Shown here: in pieces, positions 23,104 through 31,680 of the stretch
How the letters are laid out: each line of letters opens with the position of its first letter
Numbering within the stretch: position 1 is the stretch's first letter
Source of the DNA: an uncultured Oscillibacter sp.
GTDB lineage: Bacteria; Bacillota; Clostridia; Oscillospirales; Oscillospiraceae
Reading direction: 5' to 3'
Assembly: GCA_947382875.1 (NCBI GenBank)
Contig: CANDBG010000031.1
Span: 1 to 32,219 of the forward strand
DNA length: 32,219 nt
The notes under the pieces: model-generated
What the model was told of the DNA's origin: nothing
The model's input: the letters and a program-made list of their open reading frames with translations, nothing else
Databases searched by the model: none
Translations under genes and position numbers: made by a program

Positions 23104-24879
23104 ATGGATCAAAATGTAAAAAAACAAACCCGCCGGTCCAGGCGGCGCAGCCGGAACGGCATGCAGCGGGAGCGTACCCCGGAATGGGGCACCCGTCCCA
23201 CAGCACGGCCAATCCGTCCGCCGGAGCACCCCCCTTCCCCTGTGGCCGAGCCGCAGCCGTTCTTCCGGGAGTCCCGGGAACGGGAACGGCGCTGCGACGA
23301 GCAGCCGCCGGACAAGCGCCATTCCGGCAGCTGGTATGACCAGAAACGCAAGCACTTCCGCCGACGATGGCGGCGCATTGTACGAGAAAACAAAAACGGA
23401 CATTTTCCGGAGTCGGAACGTTTTGCCGTCCGGCTGTTCCTGTTCCTCTGGGGAATGGGACCGATGTGGGGCAGTCTTTTGCAGGAACGCCTCATGCAGC
23501 GGCACGCAAAGGCCGTCAAAAAAGGCGGACTTCTCGGCGCTCTGCTGGGACGCATCCATCCCGTGGCGTTCCTTGGGACGGGCTTCGTTGCCGCCGCGCT
23601 GCTGGTCTTCCTTTCCACCTACACCATCGGCACCAGCGTCCGCTATGACGGCGAACTGATTGGAAACGTCACTTCTGAATCCGCGGCGGAAACCGCCCGG
23701 ACCAATCTGGAACGTACCACCGCCCAGGTTTTGGGCCACACATACACCATTGATGATTCCCTGCTGGAATACAGCGCCGGGCTGATGCGCCGGGAGGAAC
23801 TGGTTGATACGAAAACCTTTCAGGAGGACCTTTCCCGGAAAATCGGTCTTGTGACGTCGGCTTACTGCCTCTACGTCGACGGCGAACGCATCGGCGCGAC
23901 GCCCTACGAAGGTGCGCTGGAGGAGCTGCAAAAGCAGATCAAGCTGTCGGCCACCAACGAAGGCACAATTTCCGTCAGCTTTGCCGAAGATGTGGAAGTC
24001 AAGCAGGAATTTGTTCCCACGGAGGACCTGATGAACCTGGGTCATCTGGCGGAAACCCTGTACAGCACCAAAACCGAAGAAGTGATTTACACGGTTGCCA
24101 AAGGCGATACCTGGTCCGAAATCGCCGAGGACCATGACCTGACCTCAAAAGAGCTTCTGGCCCTGAACCCCGGCTACAACATCGACAAGCTCTCCATTGG
24201 CGAGGAACTGATTCTCTCCGCCTCCGTGCCATACCTCACCATGACGGTGGTACAGCAGGAACGGTATGTGGATACGGTGCCTTTTGACGTAGAGTATACG
24301 GAAACCGCCAATTTGTACAAGGGCGATTACAAGGTCGTTTCCGCCGGGCAGTATGGCGCGGCGGACGTTATGGCAAACGTCACTTATGTCAACGGCGTGG
24401 AGACCGAACGGACCCTGCTTTCCAGCGTCACGCTGCAGGAACCGGTCACGGAACAGCGGCTTCAAGGCACAAAGGAACGTCCCACGTGGCTTCCGACCGG
24501 CAACTTCCGCTGGCCGATTACCGGTCACATCACGTCCCGTTTCGGTAATCGCAAGTCCCCTGGCGGCATCGGAACAACGAACCATAACGCAATTGACATC
24601 GCCGCCCCCCGCGGCACGCCGGTTTACGCCTCTGACGGCGGAACTGTCACCTACGCGGGCTGGATGGGCACTTACGGCTATCTGGTTCAGATCGACCACG
24701 GAAACGGCTATCAGACCCGTTATGCGCATAACAGCAGCATCCTTGTTTCCGTCGGGCAGCACGTGTACAAGGGTCAGCAAATTGCGCGTGTGGGTTCCAC
24801 CGGCAACTCCACCGGTCCGCACTGTCACTTTGAGATCCGTTACAACGGCGTCCCGAAAAATCCCCTGAATTACCTGTAA
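23104..24879 (+). CDS. Membrane-anchored LysM-G5-M23 peptidoglycan endopeptidase
   Basis: 591 residues from ATG 23104 (AGGAG four bases upstream); the frame is open further upstream without an SD. Residues 1-150 are very basic and presumably cytoplasmic. One helix lies at about 154-174. Outside are a helical/mixed region (175-325), a LysM wall-binding domain (327-372: VIYTVAKGDTWSEIAEDH...), a G5 domain (about 376-453) and an M23 metallopeptidase (about 491-591). The zinc ligands are complete: H494 and D498 in HNAIDIA, H573 and H575 in HCHFE, so it should be active. It probably cuts stem-peptide cross-links during wall growth or division. Single gene, divergent from yceG. The long Arg-rich N-terminal tail is unusual for M23 enzymes. 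Confidence 0.9.
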   Translation: MDQNVKKQTRRSRRRSRNGMQRERTPEWGTRPTARPIRPPEHPPSPVAEPQPFFRESRERERRCDEQPPDKRHSGSWYDQKRKHFRRRWRRIVRENKNGHFPESERFAVRLFLFLWGMGPMWGSLLQERLMQRHAKAVKKGGLLGALLGRIHPVAFLGTGFVAAALLVFLSTYTIGTSVRYDGELIGNVTSESAAETARTNLERTTAQVLGHTYTIDDSLLEYSAGLMRREELVDTKTFQEDLSRKIGLVTSAYCLYVDGERIGATPYEGALEELQKQIKLSATNEGTISVSFAEDVEVKQEFVPTEDLMNLGHLAETLYSTKTEEVIYTVAKGDTWSEIAEDHDLTSKELLALNPGYNIDKLSIGEELILSASVPYLTMTVVQQERYVDTVPFDVEYTETANLYKGDYKVVSAGQYGAADVMANVTYVNGVETERTLLSSVTLQEPVTEQRLQGTKERPTWLPTGNFRWPITGHITSRFGNRKSPGGIGTTNHNAIDIAAPRGTPVYASDGGTVTYAGWMGTYGYLVQIDHGNGYQTRYAHNSSILVSVGQHVYKGQQIARVGSTGNSTGPHCHFEIRYNGVPKNPLNYL

Positions 24880-24890
24880 ACAAACAAAAT

Positions 24891-24920
24891 CCCCGCCTGG
24901 AAATCGAATTCCGGGTGGGG
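24891..24920. terminator. Bidirectional terminator between the M23 hydrolase and Na/Pi transporter genes
   Basis: CCCCGCCTGGAA (24891-24902) pairs with TTCCGGGTGGGG (24909-24920) with two G-T wobbles. GTTTTCGTT follows on the plus strand and ATTTTGTTTG on the minus strand. Confidence 0.85.
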
Positions 24921-24933
24921 GTTTTCGTTGTCC

Positions 24934-26673
24934 TTACGGCAGCCTGTACTTTTCCAGTTCCTTTTGGAAATTGGCGGCAAACTCGCTGGCCGCTTTCATA
25001 TCGTGCAGATAGGCGTGGCGTTCCGTACCTTCGGCACGCTCCTCAATGACAGATACCGCAATATTGGAGCAGTGGTCAGAAACGCGTTCCAGATTTGTGA
25101 GCAGGTCGTTGAGGACAAAGCCAAGCTGAATTGTACACTCTCCGCTTTGCAGACGGCGGATGTGCCGGACGCGGATTTCCGCAATCAGCTGGTCAATGGT
25201 TTCCTCCAATGGCTCCACAGCCCGCGCCGCCAGGGGATCGTCTGCCTGGAAGCTGTCAACGGTGACTTTCAAAGTCGCTTCCAGGGCCGCCATTAAAACG
25301 TTCAGCTCCGCCTTGGCGGCTTCGGAGAATTGGAGTTCCTTTTCCTGAAGCTCCCGCGCGGAATCCTGGATGTTCTTGGCATGGTCTCCGATGCGTTCAA
25401 AATCGCTGATAGCGTGCAGAAGACGTGACACCGTGTGAATATCGTTCATGGAAAGGCCGTGCTGGGAGATTTGTACCAGATAGTTCCCGAGACGGTCTTC
25501 AAACAAATCGAGCTTGTCCTCTCCCTGCTGTATTTTTTCCTCCCGTCCAGTGTCGTAGTCCGTCAACTGCTGGAGGGAGCAAAGCAGGTTCTCCTGGGCC
25601 AGAGCGCCCATACGGTTCGTCATGGAAACGCATTCGCTGACTGCCGCGCCGGGCGTCCGCATAAGCAGCGGATCGAGAAACGCGGTTTTGGGCTTTGCCT
25701 TTTCCCGTACGGTTCCCCGCGCCAGCTGTTCCAGCTGGCGGGAGAACGGCAGGAGCAGGGCCGTGGTGCCGACGTTGAAAATCGTGTGACAAAGCGCGAT
25801 TCCCACCGCGTCAATGGTCCCTTCCAGGAAGGGAAAGTGGAAAAGGAGACTGCCGCCGTAGAATAAAATCAGGCCCACGGTGGTGCCGATGACGTTGAAA
25901 AAGATGTGTATGACGGAAACCCGTTTCGCCCCCTGGGAGACGCCGATGGACGAAATCAGGGCCGTGACGCAGGTGCCGATATTCTGGCCCATGATGATCG
26001 GGATTGCCATGCCGTAAGTAATGGAGCCGGTAAGAGCCAGGGCCTGCAAAATGCCCACCGACGCGGCGGAGGACTGGATGACGCCGGTAAAGACCGCGCC
26101 CACCAGCACGCCCAAAAGAGGATTGGTAAAGGCGGTGAGGATGTTGGAAAACTCTGGCATATTCGCCAGCGGGCTGACGGACTCTTTCATCAGATCCATG
26201 CCGTACATGAGGATGGCAAAACCGATGAGAATGCGTCCCACATCCCGCCGCCGCTGTTTTTTGCTGCCCATGATGAGCATGATGCCCGCCAGGGCAAACA
26301 ACGGCGAAAAGTTCTCCGGTTTCAAGAGGTTCAGAAAGAAGTTCTCACTTTCCAGGCCCGTGAGGGACAAAATCCAGGCTGTCAGGGTCGTGCCGATATT
26401 GGAACCCATAATGACGCCGATGGTCTGTCCCAGGTCCATGACGCCAGAGTTCACCAGACCCACCATCATGACCGTCACCGCCGACGAGGACTGTATGGCG
26501 ATGGTGATGCCCGCGCCCAGAAGCAGGCCCTTCATCGGGTTGGAGGTCATGCGTTTGAGCAGGCGTTCCAATTTGCCGCCGGCCATTTTTTCCAGGCTCT
26601 TGGACATGGTGTTCATGCCGTAGAGGAAAAAGGCCAGGCCGCCGCAGAGGGTGAAAAGGGAAAAGATATCCAT
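24934..26673 (-). CDS. Na+/phosphate cotransporter with PhoU-like C-terminal domain
   Basis: 579 residues, ATG 26673 behind GAGGAG. The membrane part (about 1-320) has the two inverted Na/Pi repeats with signature motifs QSSSA (61-65) and QSSAA (200-204). Each is followed by a GSNIGTT/GQNIGTC element (90-96 and about 231-237). Residues about 340-560 form a PhoU-like helical domain (MTNRMGALAQENL...ISDFERIGDHAKNI...LERVSDHCSNIA) thought to regulate transport. The predicted role is low-affinity sodium-driven phosphate uptake or export. Single gene between terminators; candidate promoter at 26737. Confidence 0.92.
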   Translation of the reverse strand: MDIFSLFTLCGGLAFFLYGMNTMSKSLEKMAGGKLERLLKRMTSNPMKGLLLGAGITIAIQSSSAVTVMMVGLVNSGVMDLGQTIGVIMGSNIGTTLTAWILSLTGLESENFFLNLLKPENFSPLFALAGIMLIMGSKKQRRRDVGRILIGFAILMYGMDLMKESVSPLANMPEFSNILTAFTNPLLGVLVGAVFTGVIQSSAASVGILQALALTGSITYGMAIPIIMGQNIGTCVTALISSIGVSQGAKRVSVIHIFFNVIGTTVGLILFYGGSLLFHFPFLEGTIDAVGIALCHTIFNVGTTALLLPFSRQLEQLARGTVREKAKPKTAFLDPLLMRTPGAAVSECVSMTNRMGALAQENLLCSLQQLTDYDTGREEKIQQGEDKLDLFEDRLGNYLVQISQHGLSMNDIHTVSRLLHAISDFERIGDHAKNIQDSARELQEKELQFSEAAKAELNVLMAALEATLKVTVDSFQADDPLAARAVEPLEETIDQLIAEIRVRHIRRLQSGECTIQLGFVLNDLLTNLERVSDHCSNIAVSVIEERAEGTERHAYLHDMKAASEFAANFQKELEKYRLP

Positions 26674-26736
26674 TTTTGACTCCTCATTTCTCCGCTTTCA
26701 GATGACGCGGACATGATTAACATATGTGGCAAAGGT

Positions 26737-26742
26737 ATTATA
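26737..26742 (-). promoter_or_regulatory. Candidate -10 box upstream of the Na/Pi transporter gene
   Basis: Perfect TATAAT on the minus strand, about 60 bases before the SD. Its -35 region (TTCCGC) is poor and lies in a palindrome CCCGGACGGG that could bind an activator. Further upstream TTGACA (around 26815) pairs only with a weak GACATT at 17 bases. Confidence 0.4.
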
Positions 26743-26883
26743 TATGTGAAACCCGTCCGGGCGGAATAGGCGGATTGCCCAAATGTCGGAAATCTGATTA
26801 TTTTTGTCAAAAAGTACAAAAATGAGCGTAAAAATTCTCCCTATTTTCGTCTTGATTTCGCGGTTTTGGAGTTCCTATGGAAA

Positions 26884-26909
26884 CGGAGGAAGGATTATCC
26901 CTTCCTCCG
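26884..26909 (-). terminator. Terminator after padR
   Basis: Perfect 10-bp stem CGGAGGAAGG/CCTTCCTCCG with a 6-base loop, ten bases beyond the padR stop, followed on the minus strand by TTTCC only, so its strength is uncertain. Confidence 0.65.
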
Positions 26910-26918
26910 CAGCCTGCG

Positions 26919-27221
26919 CTATTCAATTCCAAGGGCCTCCATAGCCGTTCGCATACTCTGCCATTCCGTAAGCAGGGCTTGTCGTTTCTGGTCTCCAGGC
27001 GGGGTGAGACGGTAGTATTTTCGCGGCGGGCCTTCGGAACGCCGACCCTGATAACTCTCGCTGAATCCGTCCTTGCAGAGCTTCCGCAGCAAGGCATAGA
27101 CGGCGCTTTCCTGAGTATCCGGGAAAACCTCGTGGAGCCGGGAGAGAATTTCATAGCCGTATTTGTCCCCCTGGGCGAGCAGGTGCAGAAGACACAGCTC
27201 AATCAAATCCTTCTTTAACAT
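26919..27221 (-). CDS. PadR family transcriptional regulator
   Basis: 100-residue winged-helix repressor. MLKKDLIELCLLHLLAQGDKYGYEILSRL (1-29) and ESAVYALLRKLCKDGFSESYQGRRSEGPPRKYYRLTPPG (about 40-78) are typical of PadR subfamily 2, with the C-terminal dimerisation helix. ATG 27221 lies inside the last codons of the membrane-protein gene (ATGTTAA overlap), so it is probably translated by coupling; its own SD (GGGGT) is weak. Likely target: the CTGTAAAA dyads at the operon promoter. Confidence 0.92.
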   Translation of the reverse strand: MLKKDLIELCLLHLLAQGDKYGYEILSRLHEVFPDTQESAVYALLRKLCKDGFSESYQGRRSEGPPRKYYRLTPPGDQKRQALLTEWQSMRTAMEALGIE

Positions 27222-27979
27222 AGCGCTACCCCAGAGGCAAGCACGCCCGCTGCCAGAACCATACTGCATCTCTGCGCGATCCATACCCAGATCGTTCCGG
27301 TGCCGCTGTCCAGATTCATACTGCCCATACCCATCAGGATTTGCATACAAAAAAGCACCACCGTCAAGCCGAACAGATACGCCGCGCACCAACGGCGGTC
27401 CGCCATCCGGGTATGAATCAGTCCGAACAGGCCCGACGCAAATCCAAACGTTCCTGCCAGAAGGATAACCTGATTGACTGTCCAGCCAATTTGGGGCGGA
27501 TTGGAAATGTCTGTAAACATAATCCACAGCACATATCGAATGCAGGCGACCACCGCAAGCATCGCCAGCGCCTGAACCGCCAGCAAAGGCCGCAGACCGC
27601 GGGGCAGAGGCGTTTTTTTCACGCCCTCCTTTTGTCTGGAACAGTGACGCCAGATCAGTGACACAGCCACGGCTGTGAGCATCAAAAGGAAGGAAAGGCC
27701 AATCAGAGGCTCGTGGTCAAAGAGCCACACCCAGGGCGCGCCAATACAGAATGTCAGCCCCAGAAACACCACCAGCCAGCGGCGGTAGGCATGGTCATGC
27801 TCGTCCAGCAGGCGCACCGCCTGACGGGGTGTGCCCAAGTCCTGACAGAGCTGGTTTTTGGAACGGGAATCCCCTTCCAGAAGCTCCGTGTAATCGGCAA
27901 TGACTTCCTCGGCCTCTTCCCGAGGAAGCCTCCAGCGGGCTTCCCGGGCCAGACGGCGCAGATAGTTAAACGATTCCAT
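27215..27979 (-). CDS. HAAS-domain (DUF1700-like) multi-pass membrane protein
   Basis: 254 residues from ATG 27979, behind AAAGGAG. The N-terminal 60 residues (YLRRLAREARWRLPREEAEEVIADYTELLEGD...LGTPRQAVRLL) match the HAAS pattern, a helical domain found almost always beside PadR regulators. About six to seven hydrophobic segments follow (for example 87-105, 113-130, 153-175, 185-205, 213-232). Proposed roles for such proteins are envelope sensing or sequestration of a regulator; none is proven here. Its gene precedes padR, whereas the opposite order is usual. Confidence 0.8.
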   Translation of the reverse strand: MESFNYLRRLAREARWRLPREEAEEVIADYTELLEGDSRSKNQLCQDLGTPRQAVRLLDEHDHAYRRWLVVFLGLTFCIGAPWVWLFDHEPLIGLSFLLMLTAVAVSLIWRHCSRQKEGVKKTPLPRGLRPLLAVQALAMLAVVACIRYVLWIMFTDISNPPQIGWTVNQVILLAGTFGFASGLFGLIHTRMADRRWCAAYLFGLTVVLFCMQILMGMGSMNLDSGTGTIWVWIAQRCSMVLAAGVLASGVALC

Positions 27980-28002
27980 GAGGCGTCTCCTTTCTGTAAC
28001 TA

Positions 28003-28028
28003 CTGTAAAAAAATCAGTAATTTTACAG
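28003..28028 (-). promoter_or_regulatory. Operator-like dyad CTGTAAAA-N10-TTTTACAG over the transcript start
   Basis: Perfect 8-bp inverted repeat, immediately downstream of the -10 of the HAAS-padR promoter. PadR proteins bind AT-rich dyads in their own promoters; the placement suggests autorepression. An additional half-site CTGTAA lies at 27994-27999. Confidence 0.65.
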
Positions 28029-28030
28029 AT

Positions 28031-28059
28031 AGCATACCACACGCCCCACAGGTTGTCAA
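28031..28059 (-). promoter_or_regulatory. Sigma-A promoter of the HAAS-padR operon
   Basis: Minus strand perfect TTGACA (-35, 28054-28059), 17-base spacer, TATGCT (-10, 28031-28036). Confidence 0.8.
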
Positions 28060-28066
28060 TGAGCTG

Positions 28067-28081
28067 CTGAAAATTTTACAG
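28067..28081 (-). promoter_or_regulatory. Second operator-like site upstream of the -35
   Basis: CTGAAAA-TTTTACAG is a near-palindrome sharing the TTTTACAG half-site of the downstream dyad. The two sites bracket the promoter, which would allow looping or cooperative binding. Confidence 0.5.
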
Positions 28082-28089
28082 TAATTCCG

Positions 28090-28557
28090 TTACGCCTCCA
28101 AGGAACGAAGCAGGTTTACCATCTCAATGGCGCTCTGAGCGCATTCGGCGCCCTTGTTGCCTGCCTTGGTTCCGGCCCGCTCGATGGCCTGTTCAATGGT
28201 ATCTGTTGTCAAAACGCCGAACAGTACCGGAATCCCGCTGTTCAGCGACACCGACGCGATTCCCTTGGAAACCTCGCTGCACACGTAATCATAATGACTG
28301 GTACTGCCGCGGATTACGGCCCCCAGGGCAATCACGGCGTCATACTTCCCGCTGGCGGCCATTTTCGACGCAATCAGCGGAATTTCAAACGCCCCGGGCA
28401 CCCACGCAACGGCAATGTTCTCCTCCTGCACGCCGTGACGGATAAGGCCGTCCTCGCAGCCGCTCAGGAGCTTGGAGACAATAAATTCGTTAAACCGGGC
28501 GGCGACAATACCGACGCGGATGTGTTCAGCGGTTAATTTTCCTTCAAACGTTTTCAT
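28090..28557 (-). CDS. ribH: 6,7-dimethyl-8-ribityllumazine synthase RibH
   Basis: Condenses 5-amino-6-ribitylaminouracil with dihydroxybutanone phosphate; assembles into icosahedral capsids in many bacteria. 155 residues, normal. [25 protein letters not shown] and [16 protein letters not shown] with the catalytic His are intact, as is the final [17 protein letters not shown] 28557 follows AGGAGG. Last gene of the riboflavin operon. No clear terminator follows before the next promoter, so some read-through into the HAAS gene is possible. Confidence 0.98.
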   Translation of the reverse strand: MKTFEGKLTAEHIRVGIVAARFNEFIVSKLLSGCEDGLIRHGVQEENIAVAWVPGAFEIPLIASKMAASGKYDAVIALGAVIRGSTSHYDYVCSEVSKGIASVSLNSGIPVLFGVLTTDTIEQAIERAGTKAGNKGAECAQSAIEMVNLLRSLEA

Positions 28558-28578
28558 GGTAAATTCCTCCTGTTTTCA

Positions 28579-29778
28579 TCAATAGTTCAAAATGTGTCCC
28601 ATACGGTTTTGTTTGGTCTGCAAGTAAAAGAGATCATCCTGGGTTGCCTGTATTTGAATCGGTACCCTCTCAATGATTTCCAGGCCAAAATCGGCGAGCT
28701 GATAAACCTTGTCCGGGTTGTTGGTCAGCAGCCGGAGGGTTTTTGCGCCCAGGTCCCGAAGAATCTGCGCGCCGATATAATATTCACGCAGGTCCCCGGC
28801 AAAGCCCAGAGCCAAATTGGCGTCCAGGGTATCAAGGCCCTGTTCCTGAAGGGCGTAGGCTTTCAGCTTGTTCAAGAGTCCGATTCCCCGGCCTTCCTGG
28901 CGCATATAGAGCAGTACGCCGCGGCCCTCGGCCTCAATCTGCCGCAGGGCGGATGCCAGCTGTTCGCCGCAGTCGCAGCGGCGGGAGCCAAAGGCGTCAC
29001 CGGTGAGGCATTCGGAGTGGACACGGCACAGCAGCTTTTGTCCGTCCCCGATTTCGCCCTTGACCAGCGCGACATGGTGTTCGCCGTTGAGGAGGTTCCG
29101 GTAGCCATAAGCGACGAAGCTGCCGTATTTTGTCGGCATTTTGGCCGCCGCCACTTGCTCAACCAGAATTTCATGCCGTTTGCGGTAATTTTGCAGGTCC
29201 TTGATGGTTATGAATTTCAGGCCCCATTCCCGGGCCTTCTCCCGCAGCTCCGCGGCCCGCATCATCGTACCGTCTTCCCGCATGATTTCGCAGCAAAGTC
29301 CGCACTCCTTCAGCCCCGCCAGACGCAAAAGGTCTACGGTTGCTTCGGTGTGTCCATTGCGTTCCAGGACGCCGTTCGGCTTCGCCAGCAGCGGGAACAT
29401 ATGCCCTGGACGGCGGAAGTCCTGGGGTCTGGCTCCTTCCTCCACGCACTTCATTGCCGTGACGGACCGTTCAGCAGCGGAAATGCCGGTGGTAGTGGAA
29501 ACGTGGTCAATGGAGACGGTGAATGCGGTTTCATGATTATCAGTGTTGTCGCTGACCATCTGCGGGAATTGCAGCTTTTCCACGTATTTTTTTGACATCG
29601 GCATACAAATCAGGCCCTTGCCGTGCACGGCCATGAAATTGATATTTTCGGTTGTGGCGAACTGGGCGGCGCAGATGAAATCGCCTTCATTTTCCCGGTC
29701 CGGGTCATCGGTGCAGAGAATCAAACGCCCCTGCCGCAGTTCTTCCAGGGCTTCTTCTATTGTACTGTATTCAAACAT
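28579..29778 (-). CDS. ribBA: Bifunctional 3,4-dihydroxy-2-butanone 4-phosphate synthase / GTP cyclohydrolase II (RibBA)
   Basis: 399 residues. The N-terminal domain (about 1-200) converts ribulose 5-phosphate to dihydroxybutanone phosphate: [11 protein letters not shown] (24-34) holds the metal-binding acidic residues and RPGHMFPL is present. The C-terminal domain (about 205-399) opens GTP: zinc cysteines in [18 protein letters not shown] and the [16 protein letters not shown] motif are intact. Both activities are therefore predicted. ATG 29778 follows AGGAGG, 20 bases after ribE. Confidence 0.98.
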   Translation of the reverse strand: MFEYSTIEEALEELRQGRLILCTDDPDRENEGDFICAAQFATTENINFMAVHGKGLICMPMSKKYVEKLQFPQMVSDNTDNHETAFTVSIDHVSTTTGISAAERSVTAMKCVEEGARPQDFRRPGHMFPLLAKPNGVLERNGHTEATVDLLRLAGLKECGLCCEIMREDGTMMRAAELREKAREWGLKFITIKDLQNYRKRHEILVEQVAAAKMPTKYGSFVAYGYRNLLNGEHHVALVKGEIGDGQKLLCRVHSECLTGDAFGSRRCDCGEQLASALRQIEAEGRGVLLYMRQEGRGIGLLNKLKAYALQEQGLDTLDANLALGFAGDLREYYIGAQILRDLGAKTLRLLTNNPDKVYQLADFGLEIIERVPIQIQATQDDLFYLQTKQNRMGHILNY

Positions 29779-29798
29779 GGTACCATCCTCCTGTTTTA

Positions 29799-30443
29799 TT
29801 AAAATCCGTGCTGGGCTAAAAATTCCATCGTCAGATGGCTCTCAATGGGGGCCGGCCGGGAACACAGCAGCTTTTCGACGTATTTGCCTAGAAGATCCGT
29901 TTCCAGGTTTACCGGATCCCCCGATTTTTTGCCTCCTAAGGTCGTAGAGGCCGCCGTGTGCGGAATGACGGAGACGGAAAACCAGGTCTCCCCCGCCTCC
30001 GCTACGGTCAGGCTGATTCCGTCGATGGCAATGGACCCTTTTTCCACAATATAGTGCATTTGTGCCGGCGCGGTTTCCACCGTATACCAAACGGCGTTGT
30101 CGTCCCGCCGGGTTTTGAGGATAACGCCAGGGCCGTCGATGTGGCCGGAAACGATGTGTCCGCCGAAGCGTCCGTTTGCGGACATGGCCCGTTCCAGGTT
30201 CACGCGGCTTCCGGGAGCCAGTGCGCCCAAGGTAGAACGATCCAGGGTTTCGTGCATCACGTCGGCGGAAAACCCGGAGGCGCTGACGCTGACCGCCGTC
30301 AGGCACACGCCGTTCACCGCCACGCTGTCGCCGATTTTCAAATCCGACAGCACATTCTCCGCCTCAATGGACAGCACGGACGAATGAACACCCCGCCGTA
30401 CTGCCCGTATAATTCCAATTTCTTCAATGATTCCCGTAAACAT
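29799..30443 (-). CDS. ribE: Riboflavin synthase alpha subunit RibE
   Basis: Dismutates two lumazines to riboflavin. 214 residues from ATG 30443, the canonical [10 protein letters not shown] start, with GGGGAGG nine bases upstream. Two homologous lumazine-binding barrels are visible: [10 protein letters not shown] and the repeat region [12 protein letters not shown], then [10 protein letters not shown]. It overlaps the end of ribD by 20 bases, so the two are translationally coupled. Confidence 0.97.
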   Translation of the reverse strand: MFTGIIEEIGIIRAVRRGVHSSVLSIEAENVLSDLKIGDSVAVNGVCLTAVSVSASGFSADVMHETLDRSTLGALAPGSRVNLERAMSANGRFGGHIVSGHIDGPGVILKTRRDDNAVWYTVETAPAQMHYIVEKGSIAIDGISLTVAEAGETWFSVSVIPHTAASTTLGGKKSGDPVNLETDLLGKYVEKLLCSRPAPIESHLTMEFLAQHGF

Positions 30444-31521
30444 TTGCAGCAACCTCCCCTTCCAGCAAGATATCTTCTCCGATTTGCGTCAGATGAATTC
30501 CTGTCAGACGAAACGCCTGCTCCGGCAGCTCCACGCCGTTTCCCTGGACGGGCGTTTTGGCAGTTCCGCCAAAGAGCTTCGGCGCAATATAGGCCTGCAC
30601 CCGCTGGACGAGTCCGGCTTCCAGCATGGACCAATTCAGCGTGCCGCCGCCTTCCAGCAAAACGCTGTCGATTTCCACCGCGCCCAGACGCTCCATCAGG
30701 GCCGTAAGGTCTATGTGACCTTCCTTTTCCGGGAGTGTCCACACCTCACAGCCGGCCGCTTCGTAAGCAGCTGCTTTTTCCGATACGCTTTCGCAAACTG
30801 CAAGAATCGTCCACACCTTCTGCGCTGTGCGGACAATCCGGCTTTCCAGCGGTGTCCGCAGACGGCTGTCGCAAATCACGCGTACCGGGTTGTGCCCGCC
30901 TTCCATGCGGCAGGTCAGCAGCGGGTCATCCGCCAGTACGGTGCCTACGCCCGCCATAATTGCCGCAGAACGGTTCCGGTCCTCGTGGACGCGGTGCCGG
31001 GCGGCCTCGCCGGTAATCCACCGGGACGCGCCGGTATGGGTTGCGATTTTGCCGTCCAGGGTCATGGCGTACTTCATTACCACATACGGACATTTTGTCC
31101 GGATGTAGTGAAAAAACACTGGGTTCAGCGCGTCGCACTCCGCACGCAGGAGGTTTTCCGTGACCTCCACGCCGTTTTCCCGCAGAATTTTGATGCCCTT
31201 TCCGGAAGCCAGCGGGTTTGGGTCTGGGGAGCCGATTACGACACGTTTGATACCGGCTTCCAGAATCGCGCTGGTACAGGGCGGCTGACGCCCCTGGTGG
31301 CAGCATGGTTCCAGGGTGACGTAAAGCGTCGCGCCCGCAGGGGATTCCGTGCAGTTTGCCAGCGCATGGCGTTCGGCGTGGAGTTCTCCGCAGCGTTCGT
31401 GCCAGCCCTGGCCAATGACGCGCCCCTCCCGAACAATAACCGCTCCCACGTAAGGGTTTGGCGACGGACGGCCCCGGCGGGCCAGTGCAATCGCCACACG
31501 CATAAAATCGCCGTCGTTCAT
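30424..31521 (-). CDS. ribD: Bifunctional riboflavin deaminase/reductase RibD
   Basis: 365 residues. The N-terminal deaminase domain (1-145) has the zinc motifs HAE (48-50) and PCCHQGRQPPC (72-82). The C-terminal reductase domain (about 148-365) has MKYAMTLDGKIATHTGASRWITGE and VLLEGGGTLNWSML. It deaminates and then reduces the pyrimidine intermediate of riboflavin synthesis. ATG 31521 follows GGAGGC; open frame continues upstream into the leader but has no SD. First gene of the operon, directly behind the FMN riboswitch leader. Confidence 0.97.
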   Translation of the reverse strand: MNDGDFMRVAIALARRGRPSPNPYVGAVIVREGRVIGQGWHERCGELHAERHALANCTESPAGATLYVTLEPCCHQGRQPPCTSAILEAGIKRVVIGSPDPNPLASGKGIKILRENGVEVTENLLRAECDALNPVFFHYIRTKCPYVVMKYAMTLDGKIATHTGASRWITGEAARHRVHEDRNRSAAIMAGVGTVLADDPLLTCRMEGGHNPVRVICDSRLRTPLESRIVRTAQKVWTILAVCESVSEKAAAYEAAGCEVWTLPEKEGHIDLTALMERLGAVEIDSVLLEGGGTLNWSMLEAGLVQRVQAYIAPKLFGGTAKTPVQGNGVELPEQAFRLTGIHLTQIGEDILLEGEVAANVYGNH

Positions 31522-31541
31522 GTTTTGCCTCCGAACAAAAA

Positions 31542-31571
31542 GATGCCTTGAAACGAATCGTTCAAGACATC
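31542..31571 (-). terminator. Second terminator-like hairpin of the riboflavin leader
   Basis: GATGTCTTGAA pairs with TTCAAGGCATC (11 bp, one G-T), loop 8 bases, then TTTTTG (31537-31541) on the minus strand, ending ten bases before the ribD SD. Likely the riboswitch expression platform or a second attenuator. Confidence 0.65.
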
Positions 31572-31612
31572 GTGAAACGGCGGCACAACGTTCTGCGTCC
31601 CAAAAACGAAAG

Positions 31613-31641
31613 GCTCTGAATGCTGCAAAAACATTCAGAGC
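31613..31641 (-). terminator. First terminator-like hairpin of the riboflavin leader
   Basis: Perfect 10-bp stem GCTCTGAATG/CATTCAGAGC, 9-base loop, then CTTTCGTTTTTG on the minus strand, about 40 bases after the aptamer. Confidence 0.7.
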
Positions 31642-31680
31642 GTGCGCAAATGAACGCAGACATAGCACCTGCGAAATACG

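Noticed and set aside
23008-24135. Minus-strand open frame opposite the M23 hydrolase gene
   Set aside because: Antisense to a gene with clear LysM, G5 and M23 domains and good promoter; composition is that of a shadow frame.
30427-31551. Plus-strand open frame opposite ribD
   Set aside because: Antisense to complete ribD motifs; no start signal or domain.
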